From an uncultured bacterium (lineage in GTDB: Bacteria; Bacillota; Bacilli; Lactobacillales; Lactobacillaceae), in contig CAJMMO010000002.1 in the NCBI GenBank assembly GCA_905214545.1, positions 124,001 through 188,000 of the forward strand: DNA of 64,000 bases, read 5' to 3'. The translations under genes were made by a program, and so were the position numbers. Under the pieces are notes generated by a model. It did not search any database. It was not told the DNA's origin and saw only the letters and a program-made list of their open reading frames with translations. Positions 17,759 through 25,449 of this stretch are shown piece by piece (the first letter of the stretch is position 1; each line of letters starts with the position of its first letter).

Positions 17759-19033
17759 CTATTTTGCAGGCGCATCGACAATCTTGATGTCTGCTCCTAA
17801 TTGGCGCAGCTTCATCTCGACACGGTCGTAGCCGCGCAGGATGTTGTCGGCGTTGTCGATTGTAGTCGTTCCTTCCGCCATAAGCCCTGCGATCATCAGA
17901 CAGGCCCCAGCGCGGATTTCGTCAGCGCTGACGCGCGCGCCGTGCAGCTTTGGCGTCGGGTGGACCAGGATGATGTTGTCCTGGGCCGAGATGTTGGCGC
18001 CCATCTTTTGCAGGCCGGCTACGTGCCTGATGCGTTTGGGATAGATGTTGTCAATGATCACGCCTTCGCCGCTTTTCGCTGTCAAAAGCAGCGGGGTCAG
18101 CGGCTGCTGCAGGTCTGTCGCAAAGCCCGGGTAAGGCTCGGTGCGCACCTGCACCATCTTCAAGTCGCCGGCCGGGTAAACGTAGAGCGAATCTTCGTCA
18201 GAATCGATCACCACGCCCATTTCTTCGACCTTGGCCAAAAAAGAGTCGAGGTGTTCGGTAATGATGTTGTGGATCCGGACGCCGTTGCCGATGCAGGCCG
18301 CCAGCGACACGTAGGTCCCGGCCTCAATGCGGTCGGGGATAATCGTGTGCGGGTGCTTGGCGGCCAAGACCGGCACGCCGTCGATTCTGATCGTGTCGGT
18401 GCCGGCGCCGCGGATGTGGGCGCCCATGTTGTTCAAAAACGTCGCCAAGTCGATGATTTCCGGCTCTTTGGCGGCATTCCGAATCACCGTCTGCCCCTGG
18501 GCCGTCACCGATGCCATGATGATGTTGACGGTGGCGCCGACGGACGGCATGGCCAAGACGATGTGGGCCCCGTGCAGGCCCTCTGGCGGGGCCTGGATGA
18601 TGATTTGGTCGTCTTCGTTGTCGACGCTGGCACCCAGGGCCTCAAAGCCCTTGATGTGCTGGTCGATCGGCCGCGGCCCGATGTCGTCGCCGCCTGGGAA
18701 GCCGACGACGGCCTGGCCGAAGCGGCCAAGCAAGGCGCCCATGAAGTAGTACGACGCCCGCATGCTCTTGATTTTATCGGCCGGCAGCTCGTGCATCTTG
18801 ATGTGCGACGGGTCCAGCTTTAAGGTCGTGTTTTTAAACTCGCACGACACATTCATCAGTTTGACCAGGTCCATCAAGTTATCGACATCAGAAATACGCG
18901 GTACCCCCTCTAAGGTTACCGCTGTCCTTGAAAGTATTGATGCCGGGATCAGCGACACGGTTGAGTTCTTTGCGCCGCCAATCCAGACATCCCCTTGCAG
19001 GGGTTTTCCGCCATGAATAATCAGTTGTTTCAT
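17759..19033 (-). CDS. murA: UDP-GlcNAc 1-carboxyvinyltransferase (MurA/MurZ) with Asp at the catalytic Cys position
   Basis: First committed step of peptidoglycan synthesis: transfer of enolpyruvate from PEP to UDP-GlcNAc. 424 residues with K22/N23 (GGAKNS) and the catalytic loop PGGDDIGPRPIDQH. Where E. coli has Cys115, this protein has Asp116, the substitution known to block covalent fosfomycin attachment while retaining activity. Placement after pyrG, as for B. subtilis murAB, suggests the MurZ paralogue; a second murA elsewhere is likely. It has its own 3' terminator. Confidence 0.93.
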   Translation of the reverse strand: MKQLIIHGGKPLQGDVWIGGAKNSTVSLIPASILSRTAVTLEGVPRISDVDNLMDLVKLMNVSCEFKNTTLKLDPSHIKMHELPADKIKSMRASYYFMGALLGRFGQAVVGFPGGDDIGPRPIDQHIKGFEALGASVDNEDDQIIIQAPPEGLHGAHIVLAMPSVGATVNIIMASVTAQGQTVIRNAAKEPEIIDLATFLNNMGAHIRGAGTDTIRIDGVPVLAAKHPHTIIPDRIEAGTYVSLAACIGNGVRIHNIITEHLDSFLAKVEEMGVVIDSDEDSLYVYPAGDLKMVQVRTEPYPGFATDLQQPLTPLLLTAKSGEGVIIDNIYPKRIRHVAGLQKMGANISAQDNIILVHPTPKLHGARVSADEIRAGACLMIAGLMAEGTTTIDNADNILRGYDRVEMKLRQLGADIKIVDAPAK

Positions 19034-19102
19034 CGGGGACCGATCTGTGCCTCACTTGTATGGTCAAAAGTATCACAAGTTATGTTATAAGAAAGAATCG
19101 TA

Positions 19103-19132
19103 AAAAACAAGAGCCGCCCGCGGGCGGCTCTT
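19103..19132 (-). terminator. Terminator of pyrG
   Basis: Strong stem GAGCCGCC / GGCGGCTC with a short CGC-centred loop just beyond the pyrG stop. The minus-strand T tract (TTGTTTTTTA) is interrupted by one G. Confidence 0.8.
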
Positions 19133-19139
19133 ATTAAAT

Positions 19140-20765
19140 TTATTCAGCGATTGGTTTTTCAGGCAGCTTGCTTGCAGCGCCGATGAAGGCTTTGAACAGC
19201 CCTTCCGGACGCAGCGGCCGGCTCAAGAATTCCGGGTGGTACTGGCAGGCGATGAAGAAATCGTTTTGCGGGTATTCCACAATTTCGACCAGGCGGTTGT
19301 CTGGCGAAACCCCGGAAAAGACCATTCCGTTGTCTTTAAACTCTTCGCGGTACTTGTTGTTGAATTCGTAGCGGTGGCGGTGGCGCTCCTGGATGACCGA
19401 CTGGTTGCCGTAAGCAGCCGCGGTCTTAGTGCCCTGCTGCAAACGGGCCGGGTACAGGCCTAAGCGCAAGGTGCCGCCGATGTTTTCCTGGTCGACTTGG
19501 TCGGCCATGAGGTCGATGATGTTGTCCGGCGTGTCCGGGTCGGCCTCAGTTGAGTTGGCTTGCTTCAAGTTTAAGACGTCGCGGGCAAATTCGACACAGG
19601 CCATCTGCATCCCCAAACAAATGCCTAAAAACGGCAGGTTGTTTTCGCGGGCGTACTTGATGGCGGTGATCATGCCTTCCAGGCCGCGGGTGCCAAAGCC
19701 GCCCGGCACCAGCAGGCCGTCGCAGCCGGCCAGCAGGTCGGCGACGTTTTCTTCCGTAACGTTATCCGACTGGATACGCTTGATTTCGACGTCGGCGTCA
19801 TAGGCAAAGCCGGCGTGCTTTAAGGCCTCGTTGACGGAAATGTAGGCGTCTTGCAGCTCGATGTACTTGCCGACCAGCGCAATCTTTACCTTGTGGTGCA
19901 GGCTGTGGACACGCTCGTCGAGCTTTTCCCAGCGGCTCATGTCGGCAGGCTTGTCGGCTGCCGGCAAGTGCAGGTGTTCGCAGACAAACTGGTCCATGCC
20001 CTGTTTTTGGAAGCTCAAAGGCAGGTCGTATAAAGAAGCCGCGTCGATCGATTGGATGATGGCGTCGACCGGCACGTCGGTGAAGGTCGAGATCTTGTCG
20101 CACAATTCTTGCGGGATCGGCTGTTCAGCACGCAAGACCAGCATGTTCGGCTGGATCCCGATGCCGCGCAGGGTCTGCACGGAGTGCTGGGTCGGCTTGG
20201 TCTTCATTTCGCCGGCAGCGTGCAGGTAAGGCACCAAGGTCACGTGGATGTAGAGCACGTTTTCTGCGCCTACTTCGGCCCGCATTTCGCGGATGGCTTC
20301 CATGTACGGCGTCGATTCGATGTCGCCGACGGTGCCGCCGATTTCGGTAATGACGACGTCAGAGTCGGTCGTCATCCCGGCGCGCATGACGTTTTGCTTA
20401 ATCATGTTGGTGATGTGCGGGATCACCTGGACGGTGCCGCCGTGGTAGTCGCCGCGGCGTTCCTTGCGCAAAACTTCGGAATAGACCTTGCCCGTAGTGA
20501 CGTTTGAGTACTTATTCAGTCTGGCGTCGGTAAAACGCTCGTAGTGGCCCAGGTCCAGGTCGGTCTCAGTGCCGTCGTCGGTCACAAAGACTTCGCCGTG
20601 CTGATAAGGATTCATCGTGCCCGGGTCAATGTTGATATAAGGGTCGAACTTTTGCAGAGTGATCTTCAGCCCGCGGTTTTTCAGCAGCCGGCCCAGGGAT
20701 GATGCTACGATCCCCTTGCCCAGAGAAGAAACAACGCCGCCAGTTACGAAAATATACTTAGTCAT
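19140..20765 (-). CDS. pyrG: CTP synthase
   Basis: Aminates UTP to CTP using glutamine. 541 residues: amidoligase domain (about 1-265, opening MTKYIFVTGGVVSSLGKG) and class I glutaminase domain (about 295-535) with the nucleophile Cys in GICLGMQ and His/Glu in QYHPEF. Between rpoE and murA, as in many Firmicutes. The leader carries a promoter starting GGGC and a terminator, the layout of CTP-controlled attenuation. Confidence 0.97.
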   Translation of the reverse strand: MTKYIFVTGGVVSSLGKGIVASSLGRLLKNRGLKITLQKFDPYINIDPGTMNPYQHGEVFVTDDGTETDLDLGHYERFTDARLNKYSNVTTGKVYSEVLRKERRGDYHGGTVQVIPHITNMIKQNVMRAGMTTDSDVVITEIGGTVGDIESTPYMEAIREMRAEVGAENVLYIHVTLVPYLHAAGEMKTKPTQHSVQTLRGIGIQPNMLVLRAEQPIPQELCDKISTFTDVPVDAIIQSIDAASLYDLPLSFQKQGMDQFVCEHLHLPAADKPADMSRWEKLDERVHSLHHKVKIALVGKYIELQDAYISVNEALKHAGFAYDADVEIKRIQSDNVTEENVADLLAGCDGLLVPGGFGTRGLEGMITAIKYARENNLPFLGICLGMQMACVEFARDVLNLKQANSTEADPDTPDNIIDLMADQVDQENIGGTLRLGLYPARLQQGTKTAAAYGNQSVIQERHRHRYEFNNKYREEFKDNGMVFSGVSPDNRLVEIVEYPQNDFFIACQYHPEFLSRPLRPEGLFKAFIGAASKLPEKPIAE

Positions 20766-20795
20766 TGCTTACCAGCCTTCCTTTTTTTAAAAAAA

Positions 20796-20847
20796 CAAAA
20801 AAAGCTCCCAAGAAACTTGGGAGCTTAGAAACACACTTGCCGTGCCC
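20796..20847 (-). promoter_or_regulatory. pyrG leader attenuator (predicted CTP sensing by reiterative transcription)
   Basis: The predicted transcript begins GGGCACGG, followed about 20 bases later by a perfect terminator whose 5' arm is AAGCUCCCAAG, and a T-run before the pyrG ribosome site. In B. subtilis and Lactococcus pyrG, low CTP stalls polymerase at the first C, extra G residues are added, and the poly(G) end pairs with the CUCCC-containing arm to prevent termination. All parts are present here; the mechanism is inferred by analogy. Confidence 0.75.
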
Positions 20848-20854
20848 ACGCAAC

Positions 20855-20882
20855 ATTCTAGCAAACGTTGCAGGAAGGTCAA
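20855..20882 (-). promoter_or_regulatory. pyrG promoter
   Basis: Minus-strand TTGACC, 16 bases, TAGAAT, then seven bases to GGGC at 20847-20844. It lies between the rpoE stop and the pyrG leader terminator. Confidence 0.8.
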
Positions 20883-20889
20883 GAGTTAA

Positions 20890-21447
20890 TTATTCGTCAT
20901 CGTCTGAATCGTCGTCTTCGTCGTCCAGTTCTGACAGCTGGCCTTCGATGCCGTCCGGCAGGTCATCGTCGTCGTCAGCGGTGTTGTCTTCGTCGAAGTC
21001 GTCGGCAGCATCTGCCTCGTCTTCGTCCGTGTCTTCGACGTTCAGGTCTTCGTCTTCAGGGTCGTCTGAGTCGTAGTCGATGATGTCGTCATCGTTGTTG
21101 GACTCTTCGGCCAGGAAGGCATTGACCTTCTTGTGCGCCTTGCGCGGCGATTCTTCTTCGTCTTCGGGGTGGTTGACTTCTTCGTCAACTGATTCGTATG
21201 GGAACCATGACCGCAGTGCCCAAACGTTTTCACCCATTGAAATGAATTCGCCATCGGTATTTAAATCGGTATAGAATTGCGGCAGCCGGTCGCGGATTTC
21301 TTGGTCGCTTTTGCCAAGGTACTTTTGCACTTCGTTTACGAGATCTGCAAAGGCCATCCGTTTGCCCCTGTCTTGCAAAATTGCCCGGGCAACTTCAATC
21401 ATTGATAATTCTTCGCGGCTTTCGCCTTTGAAATCATCTAACCCCAC
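20890..21447 (-). CDS. rpoE: RNA polymerase delta subunit
   Basis: 185 residues from a GTG start: folded HARE-HTH domain (about 1-95, with SMIEVARAILQDRGKRM) and an extended, highly acidic Asp/Glu tail (about 100-185) that displaces nucleic acid and aids RNAP recycling. AAAGGACG is seven bases before the GTG. A frame open six codons further upstream begins with a TTG inside that ribosome site and is rejected. Upstream of pyrG as in Bacillus. Confidence 0.95.
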   Translation of the reverse strand: MGLDDFKGESREELSMIEVARAILQDRGKRMAFADLVNEVQKYLGKSDQEIRDRLPQFYTDLNTDGEFISMGENVWALRSWFPYESVDEEVNHPEDEEESPRKAHKKVNAFLAEESNNDDDIIDYDSDDPEDEDLNVEDTDEDEADAADDFDEDNTADDDDDLPDGIEGQLSELDDEDDDSDDDE

Positions 21448-21468
21448 AGTGATACGTCCTTTCAAAAA

Positions 21469-21885
21469 TCAGTCTTTGTTAATCATACTAGGCTGGGCAT
21501 TAAAAAGCAATTTAAGCTCGTAACGGCCGACCAGCACGCTGCCGCTCATGAGGCTGTAGCTGGCGGTCAGCTGCCCGTCTGTGAAAGCCAGCTGCTCGGT
21601 CTCGCTTACCAGGTCCATCGTGTGACCGCTGGCGGTGTAAGAACACGGCAGCTGCTGGCATGCCTGCAAGCGCAGCAGGGAGTAGTCGTGCGGCTGCTGG
21701 CCGCGCAGGATCGTCAGCCGGTCGGCCTTCAGCAGCATTTTCACAGGGATCAGCCCGTCTTCGTCATAGTGAATGCGGGTCAGCAAGCCTGATTGTTCCA
21801 CACGGCCCGCGGCCTGTTTGTGGAACGTTTGCGTTTCGCCTGCCTGCTCAATTTTACTGTAAAAATCTACCAAAACCCGCGCCAA
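21469..21885 (-). CDS. DUF1934 (YwiB-like) beta-barrel protein
   Basis: 138 residues, alternating beta-strand pattern (VDFYSKIEQAGETQTFHKQ, GLLTRIHYDEDG, RYELKLLFN) matching the DUF1934 calycin-like family. No biochemical role is established. The best start is TTG with AGGTGA just upstream. It sits 21 bases before rpoE and probably shares its transcript; homologues are also seen beside rpoE or argS in other Bacilli. Confidence 0.75.
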   Translation of the reverse strand: MARVLVDFYSKIEQAGETQTFHKQAAGRVEQSGLLTRIHYDEDGLIPVKMLLKADRLTILRGQQPHDYSLLRLQACQQLPCSYTASGHTMDLVSETEQLAFTDGQLTASYSLMSGSVLVGRYELKLLFNAQPSMINKD

Positions 21886-21920
21886 TCAATTCACCTGCCC
21901 GCTTTTCTGCTTGCCTAATT

Positions 21921-21929
21921 TGCTATAAT
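21921..21929 (+). promoter_or_regulatory. Extended -10 promoter for the HD phosphohydrolase gene
   Basis: TGCTATAAT on the plus strand, an extended -10 with a perfect hexamer, about 70 bp before the start codon. No good -35 is visible. Confidence 0.55.
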
Positions 21930-22000
21930 TGTCATGTTAATCCATACTTATTTTAGTATGAAACAAATGAAAAGACAAAGTTTTAGGTAAAGAAGCAATC

Positions 22001-23365
22001 ATGGAACATTTTTCTAGTCCGCAATTATCCCACGACAAGGTCCTGCGCGACCCAGTCCACAGCTATATCCACATCCGCGAGCAGGTCATCTTCGACCTGC
22101 TAAACGCCAAGGAATTCCAGCGCCTGCGCCGCATCAAGCAGCTGGGGCCGGCCAGTTTCGTCTTCCCGGGCGCAACCCACACCCGCTTTGAGCACAACTT
22201 GGGCGTCTACGAGCTGACCCGCCGCATCTGCAACCTGTTCAAGCGCAAGTACCCGACCAAGGAGCCAGGCGACGGCCTCTGGGACCCCAACAACCAGCTG
22301 CTGGCAGAATGTGCCGCCATGCTGCACGACGTCGGCCACGGTCCTTTTTCCCACACCTTCGAGCACCTGTTTGGCACGAACCATGAAAAAATCGGCCAGC
22401 AGATTATCACCGATCCCAGCACCGAGGTCAACCAGGCCCTGCGCAAGGTCAGCCCGAACTTCCCGGAACAGGTCGCAAGCGTCATCGCCAAGACCTACCC
22501 GAACCCGCAGGTCGTAAAGCTGATCTCCAGCCAGGCCGACGCCGACCGGATGGACTACCTGCTGCGCGACGCCTACTTTACGGGCGTCACCTACGGCAGC
22601 TTCGACTGGAGCCGGATCATGCGCGTCATCCGGCCTTATAAAGACGGGATCTGTTTTGAAAATAACGGCATGCACGCCGTCGAAGACTACATCGTCAGCC
22701 GCTACCAGATGTACCAGCAAGTCTACTTCCACCCGGCCAGCCGGGCCGTCGAAGTCGGCTTGCACCAGCTGTTAAAACGCGCCCAGTTCATCTACCAGCA
22801 CGGCGAACTCGACGTCAGCCCGCACCTGGCCGCCTTTTTGGCCGGCGACTGGGAGCTGTCCGACTACCTGGCTTTAGACGACGGGGTCTTAGAGACCAAC
22901 TTCCAGCGCTGGACGCAGAGCAGCGACCAGATCCTGGCCGACCTTGCCCAGCGCTACTTGTACCGCCAGCCGCTGACGTCCGTCAAAATCGACAGCGAGA
23001 CCGAGAACCTGCTGCCGAAGATGCGCAGCCTGATCAAGCAGGCCGGCTTTGACCCCAACTACTACACGGACGTGCGCTCGGCCTACGACGAACCCTACGA
23101 CGCCTACAAGCCGACCGGCAAGAACGCCAACAGCCAGATCGAGATCCGCCAAGACGACGGCAGCCTGATCGAGCTGTCCGAGCTGTCCCCGCTGGTCAAG
23201 GCCTTAAACGGCACCTTCCAAGGCGACCGCCGCTTCTTTTTCCCAAAGACGATGCTGGCCAAGTCCAAGGACTTGCAGCTGTTTGACCCCTTCTACCAGG
23301 AGTTTCAAAAGTATATTAAAAATGGCGCCCTGCACTACTTGCGCCAGCCCCGGAAAAAACACTAG
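22001..23365 (+). CDS. HD-domain phosphohydrolase (YwfO/dNTPase-like)
   Basis: 454 residues. N-terminal DPVHSYIHI and FQRLRRIKQLG, HTRFEHNLGV supplying the first His, then MLHDVGHGPFSHTFEH with the HD pair, and a later Asp in QADADRMDYLLRD. This matches the dGTPase-related HD family that includes B. subtilis YwfO and Enterococcus EF1143, dNTP triphosphohydrolases under nucleotide control. The start ATG has only a weak AAAGAAG upstream. First gene of a three-gene plus-strand island. Confidence 0.88.
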   Translation: MEHFSSPQLSHDKVLRDPVHSYIHIREQVIFDLLNAKEFQRLRRIKQLGPASFVFPGATHTRFEHNLGVYELTRRICNLFKRKYPTKEPGDGLWDPNNQLLAECAAMLHDVGHGPFSHTFEHLFGTNHEKIGQQIITDPSTEVNQALRKVSPNFPEQVASVIAKTYPNPQVVKLISSQADADRMDYLLRDAYFTGVTYGSFDWSRIMRVIRPYKDGICFENNGMHAVEDYIVSRYQMYQQVYFHPASRAVEVGLHQLLKRAQFIYQHGELDVSPHLAAFLAGDWELSDYLALDDGVLETNFQRWTQSSDQILADLAQRYLYRQPLTSVKIDSETENLLPKMRSLIKQAGFDPNYYTDVRSAYDEPYDAYKPTGKNANSQIEIRQDDGSLIELSELSPLVKALNGTFQGDRRFFFPKTMLAKSKDLQLFDPFYQEFQKYIKNGALHYLRQPRKKH

Positions 23366-23370
23366 CCGCT

Positions 23371-23405
23371 TTTAATTGACGCTTTTGTCTTTTTCGTCAA
23401 TTAAA
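23371..23405. repeat. Perfect 11-bp inverted repeat downstream of the HD gene
   Basis: TTTAATTGACG and CGTCAATTAAA separated by 13 bases, mostly T. There is no T-run after the right arm, so it is not a standard terminator on the plus strand. It lies 25 bp upstream of the next promoter and could be an operator or an mRNA 3'-end structure. Confidence 0.6.
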
Positions 23406-23429
23406 CGACACCTGCCGATTTTCTGCTTA

Positions 23430-23457
23430 TTGTCTCTTCTCGTCTGCTAACTACAAT
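23430..23457 (+). promoter_or_regulatory. Promoter of the small membrane protein
   Basis: TTGTCT, 16 bases, TACAAT on the plus strand, about 30 bp before the start codon. Confidence 0.6.
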
Positions 23458-23489
23458 GAGTTTTAGATTATATGAGAGGAGATAAGAAT

Positions 23490-23747
23490 ATGTTTAAAGT
23501 AATGTTTTGGATTTTGCTCATCTGGCTGCTCGTCAACGGTATTTGGATGTGGTTCCAACTCAGCAACCAAACCCTGCAAAAGACCTTTGCCTGGATCAAT
23601 GTCGTAGCCGTCATCGTTGGCTTTTGGGTCTTCTACGGCGTTGCTCACGACCCAGGCACCATGGCAACTTGGTTCCTGATCATCAACTGGGTCAACGTTG
23701 TCTTGGCTATCCTGCAGTTCTACTTCGGCTACCGCAAGCAAAACTAA
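23490..23747 (+). CDS. Small membrane protein, unknown function
   Basis: 85 residues, almost entirely hydrophobic, with three predicted membrane segments (about 3-20, 29-46, 55-79) separated by short polar turns, many Trp residues and an RKQN end. A frame extends six codons upstream, but AGAGGAG lies at the correct distance only for the ATG used. I do not recognise the family. It has its own promoter and terminator, directly before a TetR-type regulator; a link between the two is only positional. Confidence 0.8.
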   Translation: MFKVMFWILLIWLLVNGIWMWFQLSNQTLQKTFAWINVVAVIVGFWVFYGVAHDPGTMATWFLIINWVNVVLAILQFYFGYRKQN

Positions 23748-23762
23748 TTGACAATTCCGAGG

Positions 23763-23798
23763 AAGCTCCCAAGCCGCGCAGGTCTGGGAGCTTTTTTT
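23763..23798 (+). terminator. Terminator after the small membrane protein
   Basis: Stem AAGCTCCCA / TGGGAGCTT with a 13-base loop and seven T residues, ending eight bases before the tetR-type start codon. Confidence 0.9.
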
Positions 23799-23806
23799 AC
23801 AGAAAA

Positions 23807-24358
23807 ATGACTAAACAAGATTTAAGAAGTATTCGCTCAACTAGAAAAATCCAGCAAGCCTTCATCGACTTGCTGCAAGAAGAAAACTTTGACCAGGTCA
23901 AGGTCAGCGACATCGCCCGCCGCGCCGAAATCGACCGGCAGACCTTTTACCTGCACTACGTCGACAAATACGACCTGCTGGCCAAGATGAACCAGGCCTT
24001 TTTGGAAGACCACTTCCGCCCGGTCGTGTTAGAGCGGCTGGCAGGCGGCAACACCTTCTCACTGGAAAAAGTCGAGAAGATCTACCAGGAAAACCTGCCC
24101 TACTTGAAGGAAAACCGGCAGAAGATCTTAAGCCTGCTGGCCATCGACACCGGCCGCATCTGCTTGAAGCGCGACCTGAAAAAATACATGATCACCAAAT
24201 ACCAGGAGGCCATGCACGTCGAGCTGACGAGCTTTCAGCGCGAAATCATCGCGACGATCTATGTCGAATCGTTCATCACGGTCATCAAGGAAAACCGGAC
24301 GATCACCAGCGCCGAGATCGAGCAGCTGCTGCAATACTTGCATGATTCAATTGCTTAA
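23807..24358 (+). CDS. TetR/AcrR-family transcriptional regulator
   Basis: 183 residues. N-terminal TetR helix-turn-helix (about 8-55: IQQAFIDLLQEENFDQVKV, then RAEIDRQTFYLHYVDKYDLL) and a helical ligand/dimer domain with no recognisable family. An open frame runs further upstream through the small membrane gene, but it overlaps that gene and its terminator, so it is not used. No Shine-Dalgarno is visible before this ATG and no clear promoter fits between terminator and start, which is odd. Confidence 0.85.
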   Translation: MTKQDLRSIRSTRKIQQAFIDLLQEENFDQVKVSDIARRAEIDRQTFYLHYVDKYDLLAKMNQAFLEDHFRPVVLERLAGGNTFSLEKVEKIYQENLPYLKENRQKILSLLAIDTGRICLKRDLKKYMITKYQEAMHVELTSFQREIIATIYVESFITVIKENRTITSAEIEQLLQYLHDSIA

Positions 24359-24360
24359 AC

Positions 24361-24394
24361 AAAAAAAAGCCCCGCTTTTGCGGGGCTTTTTTTT
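24361..24394. terminator. Bidirectional terminator between the TetR gene and prs
   Basis: Stem GCCCCGC / GCGGGGC with a TTTT loop, eight A residues on the left and eight T residues on the right. It serves both convergent genes. Confidence 0.93.
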
Positions 24395-24402
24395 GATTAA
24401 AC

Positions 24403-25365
24403 TTATTCGGTGTAGCGGTTGCTGAACAGCGGGCTGACCGGCTGGTTGTTTTGGATACGCTTGATGGCGTCCCCAATCAGCGGACCAACTGACAGCAAGA
24501 CCATCTTGTCGAGCTTCTTTTCAGCAGGCTGGTTGATGGAGTCGGTCAAGACCAGGGTCTTGATCGGCGAATCGTTCAGACGCTTGATGGCTGGGCCGGA
24601 CAGGATGGCGTGGGTCGCAGAAGCGTAAACTTCGGTGGCGCCAGCGTCGATCAAGGCTTGAGCAGCCAAGGTCAAGGTCCCGGCAGTGTCGATCATGTCG
24701 TCGATGATGATGCAGCGCTTGCCTTTGACGTCGCCGATGATGTTCATCACTTCAGCAACGTTGGCCCGCGGTCTTCTCTTGTCGACGATGGCGATCGGCG
24801 TGTGCAGGAACTCGGCCAGCTTGCGGGCACGCGTTACGCCGCCGTGGTCTGGGGAAACAACCACTGCGCCTTTTTCCAAGTGGTGGCGCAGGAAGTAGTC
24901 GGCCAGAAGCGGGGCACCCATCAAGTTGTCAGAAGGAATATCAAAGAAGCCCTGAATTTGGGCTGCGTGCAGGTCTAAGGCCAGCACCCGGTCCGCACCG
25001 GCAGTTTCCAGCATGTTGGCAACCAGCTTAGCGGTAATCGGTTCACGCGCCTTGGTCTTGCGGTCCTGACGAGCATAGCCGTAGTAAGGCATCACGACGT
25101 TGATCTTGTTGGCCGAAGCACGGCGCACGGCGTCGATCATGATGAGCAGCTCCATCAAGTTGTCGTTGACAGGGTTGCTGGTCGATTGAATCAGGTAAAC
25201 ATCGCAGCCGCGGACGGACTCGTCGATGTTGATTTGAATTTCGCCGTCGCTGAAACGCGTCACGCTAGACTTGCTCAATGGTACGCCTACACGCTCTGCA
25301 ATCTTTTCTGCCAGCGGCAGATTAGAGTTTAAAGCAAACAGCTTCATTTTATTCTCTGCGGACAT
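24403..25365 (-). CDS. prs: Ribose-phosphate pyrophosphokinase
   Basis: Makes PRPP from ribose 5-phosphate and ATP for purine, pyrimidine, NAD, His and Trp synthesis. 320 residues with the class I signature: YARQDRKTKAREPITAK flexible loop (near 100), DLHAAQIQGFFDIP, SPDHGGVTRARKLA, and the PRPP-binding loop CIIIDDMIDTAGT near 220. AGGAGG sits five bases before the ATG. Conserved order glmU-prs is interrupted here only by a flavodoxin gene. Confidence 0.96.
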   Translation of the reverse strand: MSAENKMKLFALNSNLPLAEKIAERVGVPLSKSSVTRFSDGEIQINIDESVRGCDVYLIQSTSNPVNDNLMELLIMIDAVRRASANKINVVMPYYGYARQDRKTKAREPITAKLVANMLETAGADRVLALDLHAAQIQGFFDIPSDNLMGAPLLADYFLRHHLEKGAVVVSPDHGGVTRARKLAEFLHTPIAIVDKRRPRANVAEVMNIIGDVKGKRCIIIDDMIDTAGTLTLAAQALIDAGATEVYASATHAILSGPAIKRLNDSPIKTLVLTDSINQPAEKKLDKMVLLSVGPLIGDAIKRIQNNQPVSPLFSNRYTE

Positions 25366-25449
25366 GATTTCCTCCTAAAAACAGTTACAGGAATATTTTA
25401 ACAAAAAGGCGACCAATTGAGCAGTCCGAATGCTAGTTTAATCATGTTT

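Noticed and set aside
17801..18823. Long open plus-strand frame (340 codons) opposite murA
   Set aside because: Antisense to a well-conserved gene; its composition (Val/Asp/Gln/His-rich) is the mirror of GC-rich codon use, and it has no ribosome site.
20900..21130. Repetitive GTC/TCG-rich tract as a tandem DNA repeat
   Set aside because: It encodes the Asp/Glu-rich tail of the RNA polymerase delta subunit and is irregular.
23507..23806. N-terminal extension of the TetR-type protein by about 100 codons
   Set aside because: It overlaps the small membrane protein gene and its terminator, and the regulator's helix-turn-helix starts normally at the later ATG.
25422..25434. CAGTCCGAATGCT before prs, similar to a PurBox
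   Set aside because: Only a partial match and no second PurBox in tandem; PurR control of prs cannot be supported.
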